The notes beneath the pieces were generated by a model that was not told the origin of the DNA, made no database searches, and saw nothing but the letters and a program-made list of their open reading frames with translations. From assembly GCA_047967505.1 (NCBI GenBank), contig CM106539.1: a stretch of DNA of 64,000 bases; one strand, given 5' to 3'. Of this stretch, positions 56,868-64,000 are shown one piece after another (positions within the stretch are counted from its first letter, which is position 1; the number at the start of each line of letters is the position of its first letter). This DNA comes from Dipteris shenzhenensis. Its lineage: Eukaryota > Polypodiophyta > Polypodiopsida > Gleicheniales. The translations under genes were made by a program, and so were the position numbers.

Positions 56868-57815
56868 CTAGGAATATGCATCATTTGAAGTGGCAAGCAA
56901 CTCTGCAGATAAACTAGACATGAAGAGAACGTCATTGTCACTATCATGTGTGATTGCATTGATCTCCTCGATCTTCACTTTTCCTTTGTCCTCCCTTGGA
57001 CTCTCTTCCTTTTGATTTGCACCCCAATTTGCATTCTTTTTCTTATCCTTTTGCTCTCTTTTCAGCTTATAGCAATCCTTTTTCATATGGCCCTTCTTGC
57101 CACAATGGTAACACTCAATGTTTCGTGCCTTGGATTTGCTACGAGACTTCCCTCTTTCTTGGGACTTCCCCCTGAACTGTGATCTGCCCCTTTGCACATT
57201 TAAGGCTGCATCCTGCTTGTTGCCATCCATAGACTTCCGTCTAATCTCCTCGGCCAACAAGCTACCCACAACATCATCAAATTTTAGTACTCCACCAGGT
57301 GCAGAGTTACTGACAGCTGTACGGAAGGTATCCCATGAGGATGGCAATGAACATAAGAGAAATATTGCCTTAGTCTCAGCATCAAAATTCATTTTCTGAG
57401 CCTGAAGCTGGCTGAAAATAATATTGAATTCATTCAAGTGAGAAGCAATGGAGACCCCTTCCTTCATCTGCAGCTCAAACAACCTTTTCATGAGGTAAAC
57501 TTTATTAGAGGCAGTTTCCTTCTCATAAGTGGCACACAGTTTCTTCCACAAATCTTCCGTAGTCTGCTCATTTACTACTGTGAAATAAACTGACTCTGCA
57601 AGATGAAGTCTAATAGTAGACTTTGCTAATGCATCCAACTCATTCCAATCATCCTCAGACATATTTGCAGGCTTAGCTTCAATCCCTGCCAAGGGTTTAA
57701 TCTGCTTCTTTTGAATAAGCACATCCCTTATTTGTTCTTTCCACAAAGAAAAGTTTGTCCCATCAAACTTTTTAATGTTGAAAAACTCCTTTTCAGACAT
57801 GGAAGAGGATGCCAT
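56868..57815 (-). CDS. Copia Gag (UBN2 type)
   Basis: An open frame of about 315 codons from the ATG at 57815 (MASSSMSEKEFFNIKKFDGT). An ATG 24 bases upstream is also in frame, but the MASS start fits the family better. The capsid region has NFSLWKEQIRDVLIQKKQIK, LWKKLCATYEKETASNKVYL and LHLAESVYFTVVNEQTTEDL. A basic Arg/Ser stretch and one CCHC knuckle (CYHCGKKGHMKKDC, about 57112-57071) bind RNA. It ends at a TAG just before the protease, where relatives read through, so the stop is a mutation. This ORF could still make a protein. Confidence 0.92.
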   Translation of the reverse strand: MASSSMSEKEFFNIKKFDGTNFSLWKEQIRDVLIQKKQIKPLAGIEAKPANMSEDDWNELDALAKSTIRLHLAESVYFTVVNEQTTEDLWKKLCATYEKETASNKVYLMKRLFELQMKEGVSIASHLNEFNIIFSQLQAQKMNFDAETKAIFLLCSLPSSWDTFRTAVSNSAPGGVLKFDDVVGSLLAEEIRRKSMDGNKQDAALNVQRGRSQFRGKSQERGKSRSKSKARNIECYHCGKKGHMKKDCYKLKREQKDKKKNANWGANQKEESPREDKGKVKIEEINAITHDSDNDVLFMSSLSAELLATSNDAYS

Positions 57816-57839
57816 GATGCAAATGAAACAAAATCCCAA

Positions 57840-59238
57840 ATGCTAGTGCCTACAAGAGAGAATCACACCAAATACCAGGTGCACCCAAATGTGTATGCCA
57901 CAATAGAGTGAAATATCACCAAAACTCAAAGCTCAAAGCATCAAAAGATACATCTGACTCATGTGCATATACTATGCATCCATATGAGCAAATCTGGCCC
58001 AAAAGAAAATGCCAATGAGTGCCAAATGACTCAAGCATAAACACCATCCACTGGCATATGCATCAATAATATCTCATCCAAGAGAGCATATGACTATCAG
58101 TGCATCACCTGCAATGTGTCAAAACTATCCCTCAGCATAAAATAGCATCCATGTGCAAAGCGCCCATAAAAAATAGCATCCCACAAGGCAATTTGGGTCT
58201 ATCAGCGCATCCAATAAGGACCGTAATGCATCCAAATGGCCTATAAATCATCCACTGCAACCCAATACATACCACAAATGAGCGCACACTGCTCAAACTG
58301 CAACCAGAGTGATCTGCATAAGGTATGCTCAAAAAATCATAGTCCCACGGTAATGACCGCTACTGAAAATAAAACCTGAGATGCCTCAAAACATGGGCGC
58401 CATTGCATAATCGGACTCAGCAAGAAAATCTGCAAATATCTCTCTTCTGCTAGAACTCCAAAATCCCAACCGATGAGTGAGAAATGGGAGTTAACACTTA
58501 TCCACTGCCATGTGGCATAAATCTAAGGTTTCAAAACCTTAGAATGAAAAATGCATAACAGAGAGACGAAAATCGAATACACAGAGATCTATAACTTTGA
58601 AAATCCTCCACTGAATTGCGCAAGAACTGATAGGTAGGGGTTTTTGGGCGTCTGAAACGCAATGGGACAGACGGTTTTGGAAACCGTGGTCTCAGTCACT
58701 GGGTCCAACACACAGACTAAAAAACGTTTTTGGAAACAGAGCTGTTTGTAAACTCCACCGGAGTGCGAATGATGAGCAACATAGAAGTTTTAGGATCTCC
58801 TGAGTCCATCGGAACTAATCTTCAAATGGTTGCTCCAAACTTGAGTTCCAACACCCGGGCAAAAAACGCAGAAATTGACACAGTGAGTCAGAAATCCAAT
58901 GAAATGATCCCAGATTCAAGAATGAAGGTGTTTCCAAGCTCTTGAAGTGAAGTGGACACCAAAAGCAAGCAATAGTTGCCTCTACAAGTCAATACGGAGT
59001 CTCTGTCATCGAACGGAACAGGGAAAAGCTCAAAAAACGACTTTTTCTTTGAAAACTCTTAACAGGCTCTCAAAACCACTTTGCAAAGCCAAAGTGACTT
59101 TTCCAAAGGTTCCTCCAAGGTCTCTGCACACTCGGATGCAAGTAAAGTCACCCACAAAGCTTCCCACAAAGCTTCTCCTTTCTCCCACAGAGTTGCTGAG
59201 CTTCCAAGCATTCACGCACGCTCAGCTAGATCACTCGG
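57840..59238 (-). other. Copia 5' leader
   Basis: 1.4 kb untranslated leader between primer site and gag. The plus-strand ORF at 58947-59255 is a shadow. No repeats as strong as those in the chromovirus leader. Confidence 0.8.
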
Positions 59239-59250
59239 GCTCTGATACCA
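59239..59250 (-). promoter_or_regulatory. Primer binding site of the copia element
   Basis: Minus strand TGGTATCAGAGC, two bases inside the 5' LTR. Initiator Met tRNA complement. Confidence 0.92.
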
Positions 59251-59252
59251 GT

Positions 59253-59385
59253 TGAGAGTGGACAGAGAGCCACACAAGTTTTGGTGGGTGCAGAACCACC
59301 CTAATCTTCTTTTTCATTCATTTATATATGTGTTTGAGTATTGTACATAACCGGGGTAAAGGCATAGTGACCTTTAACCCCCACA
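59253..59385 (-). repeat. 5' LTR of the copia element (133 bp)
   Basis: Minus strand TGTGGGGGTTAAAGG to CACTCTCA. Same as the 3' LTR except one base (T/C near 59365) and the missing 40 bases. Confidence 0.92.
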
Positions 59386-59390
59386 CTTAG
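59386..59390. repeat. Target-site duplication, right (CTTAG)
   Basis: Identical to 53528-53532. Confidence 0.92.
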
Positions 59391-59715
59391 GAAACATCGC
59401 TTTAATGGACTCTAAAATCTCATCTGACGAGCCACACATTATGATCGTCGTGTTGTAAGATAGGCAATTCTCCATCCGGTACCATGAACTTGACGAGCTG
59501 CAGCTTTTCCCCTTTCACTTCATCCGCATTGCCCACACACTCTTCACTTGCAAGCCTTTAAACTAGAGAGCGATCCTGGTCCTAGAAGTGAATGGGCACA
59601 ATTCGGCTCCATACAAGCACAGGCGAGGACGCTTGGAGTGTAGAGAAGTGGAATAAGGGGCAACGGAGGATGCAACTCGATTAGAGGTTTGAGGCTTTAC
59701 GAAGCAAGATCCCAT
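59386..59715 (-). pseudogene. Cys-type glutathione S-transferase pseudogene, N-terminal part
   Basis: An ATG at 59715 on the minus strand opens MGSCFVKPQTSNRVASS and leads to LYGAELCPFTSRTRIAL. This is a thioredoxin-fold start with the CPFT active-site cysteine of lambda, omega and DHAR-type GSTs. A TAG then stands before FKGLQVK. After a one-base shift comes EKLQLVKFMVPDGELPIL (the cis-Pro block). After another shift comes GSSDEILESIKAMFPK (the SDxI glutathione-binding block). The frame reaches the transposon edge at 59386. Intact relatives bind glutathione in cytosol or plastid. Confidence 0.85.
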
Positions 59716-60219
59716 GGTAAAGAGGGAGATCTGATGAGTCGATGGAGATCTGATGAGTCGATGGAGAATGATCTCTAAGAACGTGGAGAAGAAATGAGCA
59801 TGAGGCCACTAAGGAACAAGATCACTAAGGAACGCTATACAGGAATGGAAAAGAACAATGAAGAAGACCGTGGAAACATTAGAAGTTTCCTTGGAAAAGA
59901 AATGGGTTCCCCGCTTTAGACGGGAACGTCACCTCATTGCTATAGCCTTCCCCTAGCGAGGGCATTGCTAATAAAACCTAAAACCTTATTCATATGATCC
60001 CAATTCTCAACATGAGATTTGATGGAGGTGCGTCGTGGTAAAATGTAAGGGAAAATTTCTGCAAGCATAAATGCCACGTAGGATAGCGATGGGGAAGGGG
60101 GCTGTGACGTAGGATGCCATGTAGGATCGTCCCTGTCGGAGGCTTTTGTTATTAGAGGAGCGGGTATGGCGGACAGAGCTTGAAGCAACAGAGGCCTTGA
60201 AAAAAACTACACTCGTGCG
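59716..60219. other. Intergenic region between GST pseudogene and the CHERP-like gene
   Basis: Two divergent genes would share this 0.5 kb as promoter. A short direct repeat (GATCTGATGAGTCGATGGAGA) lies near 59730-59770. The last 60 bases (from GGAGCGGGTATGGCGGACAG) are probably 5' untranslated region of the gene at 60220. No clear TATA box. Confidence 0.5.
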
Positions 60220-62755
60220 ATGGAGCATGTTGGTTATGGCGGATACGCTCCCCCTCCTCCTCCTTCGGTGGTGCAGCAGCAGCAGCAGTTCCATGGCGGC
60301 CCCCCCCAGCCGTTCCCTCAAGCACCCCCCCCGGCCTTCTTCCCTGGTCCTCCTCCCATGCAATTCCCTTACCCCTCCATGCCCTACCCCTTCGTCCCAC
60401 CCGTCGCCCTCCAGCCCCCCTCCCTCCCCCCCCCTCCCTCCTTCTTCAACCCCTGGGAGCCCCCCCCTCCCATCGTCCCCCCCCCTCCCGATGCCGAGCT
60501 TCAGAAACGAATCGAAAAGCTGGTAGAATACGCTGCCAAGAACGGGCCGGAGTTCGAGAAGATGCTCAAGGAGAAGCAGAAGGATAACCCTGCTTACGCC
60601 TTCTTGTTCGGAGCTGAAGGGCATAACTACTACAGGTACAAGCTTTGGATTACTGTCAATCCTCACCTCGGTGGCTTCAATACTCCGATGCCTGCTCTGA
60701 ACCCTGCCCTCAACCCTCCTCTCTCTTCTCTCAACCCTCCACTTGCCACTTTGAACCCCACATTGAACCCTGCTCTCAACACCTCTTTGAACGCACCCCT
60801 TCCTTCTGTTGCAGTTCCTCCCGGCCCTGTTTTCCCTCCATATTACGATCAGCAACAGTTGCATCACCATCATCAGCAACCACCACAATCGCAGCCTTAT
60901 TTTGATCGGGTGCCGCAAGAAACTTTTGAGGAACCTTCCTCAAAGCCGTTCAAGGGACTTTCTGGGCCTCTGCCCACCGATGTCGCAGTTGAGTTGAAGG
61001 GCGTTTTAGAAAACCTAACCGGAACAAAGGAATCGATCAAAGGAGCCAAAAATTGGTTTATGCAAAGATCACCATTTGCACCTGCTTTGGCAGAGGCCCT
61101 GCGTGAACGAGTATTGTCTCTAGATGACGATATTCGGCAACTCCACGTGATCTACTTGGCCAATGACATTCTCTTTGACAGGTTAGGGTTCCTCGCCTCT
61201 TATTATGCCCGTTATGTTGCTGTTTTTCTTGAGTTCCTGATTGCTTGAGCGAGTTGAATGAATGTTCTTGACTACGACGAGTTTTGCAAAAGCGAGTTCT
61301 TATAGTCAGCTCATATATGGAGGCTAATCTGTGTGGGGTTGTGATAAGCAAAGATAAAGTAAATGACTTTTTGCTTCAAGTATGATTGTTGCCTGAGATG
61401 TTAATTTGTTAGGCTTTGTTCGACTGTAGTCTGCAGCGGCGTCTCATTTTGAAGGAACTTGACAACGAGGCATTGGCATTTCAGCCAGTTTTGGGCTCTA
61501 TGCTGGCAGCAATCTATCACAATCCTCAAAATAAAGAAGCTAATCAGACACGGCTTCAAAAAATACTGCAGTTTTGGGCTTCTAAGGAAGTTTATACCAA
61601 GGAAATAATTGCTGCTTTTGAGGGTGAGATGATGGGAGGGCCTCCAGCAGGATATCGAATCCCGTTACATCTTTTAGCTTCACAGACTGATAATTCCTCC
61701 TTGGTTCAAGCTTCCACAGGTATGTCTATCTGAAAAGGTGTTTTTATATTTGGAATGGTCATGAATCTGAAAAGTTGCTTGTTCTATAAAGAATTTGAAT
61801 CTGCAAGATTGGATATATTCTTTGTAAGATTGGATATCTTATGAAGGTATATATGTGAATCATGAACATTGAATGATATGTCTCATTTACATGTGGGAAT
61901 TTCAAGTCTTCTGATTGTCTTTGTGTTCTTGAGCATCGAACAGCTGCGCCTCTCTCCCCCGAGCCTATCACTGGGAATGAGCAGGCCACTGTGTTAAGTC
62001 CTGATCATGCTCGAACTTCTCACTCCCCTTCAGAGCAGGATCAACGACCATCACTTGCAGCCCTTGCAGCAGCTGCTCAGTATGGGTCAACTCCTGGCTT
62101 TACGCCCCCCGTGACCCTGCAGTTTGTCACTAACTCTGTCCCTGCTGTCTACCCAACACTGAACCCACCGTATCTTAGTTCTTTGTCAGCTCCTACCCCT
62201 TCCATTAGCCAGCCTACCCTTGCTCCATTGCCCCCCATGCGTGTTGCAGATCATCCTCCCTATCCCCTCTTTCCACCTGGGCTCATACCAGGGATGGTGC
62301 GAAAGATGCAGATAGGAAGTGGTGTCCCTTACTCTCCTTTGAGTCCTCTGGACATACCAGCAGTTATCCCACCATCAACTGCCTCAGACTCTTACATTTT
62401 AGACAGGGTCACAAAGTTTTTTAAAGACATAGGTGAAGTTGATCCTTTGGAAGGGCAATTGAAGGGTGCGAGGAGATTGGTGGATGAAGATGAAAGGGAC
62501 GAGGAAGAACAAAGTCGAAAAGGTGGGGCCTGCATACCTCCACCTGCAATCTTAAGCGTGGATCTTGAAACGAACACACTGCCTGATGGAAGTATGGAGC
62601 ACAAGCCGGGAGCAATAAGCACAGGCAGGCTTGGGCTGGGGGCCGTAGCAGATCCAAATGAAGTCACTCAATATGATGATGTTTATACTTCATACCGTAA
62701 GCAACGCAGCACGAACTATCACACATCCATGAGTGCACGAGCTGCTGCTAGGTAA
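60220..62755 (+). CDS. SURP and CID domain protein, CHERP-like splicing factor (3 exons)
   Basis: Exons 60220-61181, 61430-61719 and 61944-62755 join in frame to 687 codons with GT-AG introns (donors GTTAGG and GTATGT; acceptors GTAG and ACAG). The start [17 protein letters not shown] leads into a Pro-rich region. A SURP module (about residues 92-144: [29 protein letters not shown]) follows, then an Asn-Leu-Pro repeat. The CID domain spans exons 1 and 2 ([33 protein letters not shown], then [16 protein letters not shown]). The C-terminal part has [18 protein letters not shown] and ends [25 protein letters not shown] relatives associate with U2 snRNP; CID domains bind the polymerase II tail. 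Expected role: nuclear pre-mRNA processing. No defects seen. Confidence 0.93.
61182..61429 (+). other. Intron 1 of the CHERP-like gene
   Basis: Donor GTTAGG at 61182, acceptor ACTGTAG ending 61429. The phase-2 junction GACAG|TCTG restores DSLQRR inside the CID domain. Reading through the donor gives a stop after 22 codons. Confidence 0.9.
61720..61943 (+). other. Intron 2 of the CHERP-like gene
   Basis: Donor GTATGT at 61720, acceptor CGAACAG ending 61943. Phase 1 (ACAG|CTGCG). Confidence 0.9.
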
Positions 62756-63632
62756 AAGAAATTTGTCAGCATCATTTTGTTTGCTTCTTTTAAAGAATAT
62801 TCCTGGCTTATGAAGAGCAGGTGAAAATGAATTGAGTTCCGGAAAGAATTCGAGCTGATCAAATCCAAATTTGCAGTTAAGATCTTGGTTTTTGACAACG
62901 TAAATATTATTTATGGCAATGAGAAGTTCCTGTTTCTATCTTTGCTTTCACTTTATTGACGTTATCGTATGTTATGGATTGCACTTGCTTCTGCCCATAT
63001 TCTGAACGTCTTTGGAAATGCTAGCCTTCTTCAAGACCTTAGTCTGCCCTTGATCATCAGATCTTTGATTGAAGCTCAGCTCGAAGCCAGAAAATCTGTG
63101 CTTGTATTCAATCTGTCCATATGTGAGGGCATATACTTGCACGTTGATCTACACCTGTCATTTGGTGCTCATAAAGTCAGTTCTGACGCTGTTACTATTG
63201 CAGTTGTTTTTTGGTGCTCAGATTTGAACAACTAGCTCTGTAAATTTGGAAAAGGCTGAGGCTTTCAACAATGGTGGGGAACTATCATAATTGAGCAAAT
63301 TACAGTTTTTTGGCGTTTTCTTTGTTTACTGTTAACAATGGATGTCTGAAAGTACCGACTTTGAAGTTACTTATACAATAGTAGGACGATGTTCTATTGA
63401 TTTTAAACACAGCTTCTTGTGGCATCCTTGATAGTGCATGTCAAGCTGGCCTCTCCTGGAATTCTTGAAATGGTTAATGCTGATTTTGTGTGAAGAGATT
63501 TGGACTACTCTCTTTTAGTTTCAAAAGAGAGTTTGTTTGAGTATACTTGTGCTTTCTAAGTTAGAAATGTATTTTTGCCTCTTTGCAGAAACGAGACATA
63601 AGTGTAAAGTGCCTTTTAACTTTTTATGTTTT

Positions 63633-63638
<6 letters not shown>
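62756..63638 (+). other. 3' flank of the CHERP-like gene
   Basis: AT-rich and T-rich, fits a 3' untranslated region and downstream flank. The 62969-63235 ORF has no support. Confidence 0.5.

Positions 63639-63670
<32 letters not shown>
63639..63670. repeat. GA microsatellite next to the dispersed repeat
   Basis: (GA)16 directly before the start of the repeat at 63671. Confidence 0.95.
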
Positions 63671-63672
<2 letters not shown>

Positions 63673-63982
63673 CTAGTTTTTTGGAAGTTTTTGTTTCTTG
63701 ACTTGCTTGTTTATTTTTGCTTAAGTCACCTGCTTCGTTTCTTCTTTATTTCTTGTTTTCATTCTCTTTTGTTTATTTGACGTATTTTAGCAAGCACTGG
63801 GTTTGCCTAAGAGACTCCGCGGGTCTTTAGAAACCCAGTATAGCTACTTATGCTTGGGCATTGATGACGACATAAGTGTTGCTTTGCTTGCTAAGTATGT
63901 CTTCCTTTTGCTTTTCATAAAAGTTTTTGTTTACCTCTTTTTTCTTCTCTTTCATTTTCTCTTTTATTTTCTTTGTAGATTT
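63671..63982 (+). repeat. Dispersed repeat, long copy (partner of 27205-27397)
   Basis: Same blocks as the inverted copy at 27205-27397, with about 90 additional bases (63725-63829). Contains GCGGGTCTTTAGAAACCCAG and TATGCTTGGGCATTGATG. T-rich at the end. Non-coding. Confidence 0.85.
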
Positions 63983-64000
63983 TTGATCTTTAGAACAACA

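Larger units (their letters stand above)
53533..59385 (-). mobile_element. Ty1-copia LTR retrotransposon inserted in the GST pseudogene
   Basis: Minus-strand element of 5.85 kb with short LTRs (5' LTR 59253-59385, 3' LTR 53533-53705). The 5-bp target duplication CTTAG is at 53528-53532 and 59386-59390. The primer site TGGTATCAGAGC (minus strand, 59250-59239) lies two bases inside the 5' LTR, and the polypurine AAGGAGAGGG directly precedes the 3' LTR. Gag, protease, integrase, reverse transcriptase and RNase H are in copia order. The LTRs differ at one base over about 125 aligned positions plus a 40-base indel, so it is a fairly young insertion. A few stops and two frameshifts inactivate it. 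Confidence 0.97.

Noticed and set aside
57118-57399. Plus-strand ORFs across the copia element
   Set aside because: Antisense of the copia gag and pol frames.
60007-60918. 303-codon minus-strand ORF rich in Arg, Glu and Gly
   Set aside because: It is the antisense of the Pro-rich first exon of the CHERP-like gene, whose domains and splice sites are clear on the plus strand.

Overview
The window is nuclear DNA of a land plant. It has split genes with GT-AG introns, an 807-codon DYW-type pentatricopeptide repeat (PPR) protein, fragments of a class II KNOX homeobox gene and of a phytocyanin, and dense transposons of plant type (chromovirus Ty3, Ty1-copia, a LINE, Helitrons, a foldback MITE). 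The PPR style and the LINE family suggest a fern or another large, transposon-rich genome. That is inference; nothing here fixes the species.

Layout. 1-1514 is the broken gag of an LTR retroelement on the minus strand. 1515-10800 is AT-rich and mostly empty. It holds an initiator-Met primer-binding-site relic (6114-6125), an orphan KNOX exon (8304-8543) and short tandem duplications. An orphan phytocyanin exon lies at 10819-10957. 12801-25640 is one old LINE whose endonuclease reading frame is split by a complete 7.4-kb chromodomain Ty3 element (14675-22087, target duplication GTCTT). It is followed by a deletion derivative of another Ty3 element (25644-27180), a 253-bp foldback MITE (27501-27753) and a dispersed repeat. 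The intact DYW PPR gene occupies 29257-31680, with an open frame extending upstream to 28960.

31700-41200 has Ty3 debris, a microsatellite belt and a 2.67-kb direct duplication (33936-36602 and 38424-41105). 41890-51209 carries two partial Helitron helicase copies, some blocks of which lie inverted in place, around a large microsatellite-rich foldback structure (45455-47775). 52946-59715 is a Cys-type GST pseudogene on the minus strand, split by a Ty1-copia element (53533-59385, target duplication CTTAG). The right end (60220-62755) is a well-preserved three-exon gene for a SURP plus CID domain protein of the CHERP type, expected to act in pre-mRNA processing.

Only two genes look functional: the DYW PPR protein (organelle RNA editing) and the CHERP-like protein (nuclear splicing). 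Nothing links them. The rest is layered transposon insertion and decay. I found no convincing new system. The most unusual structures are the in-place inverted Helitron blocks, the foldback complex, the extra ORF ahead of gag in the chromovirus, and the duplication that may be a giant-LTR element.
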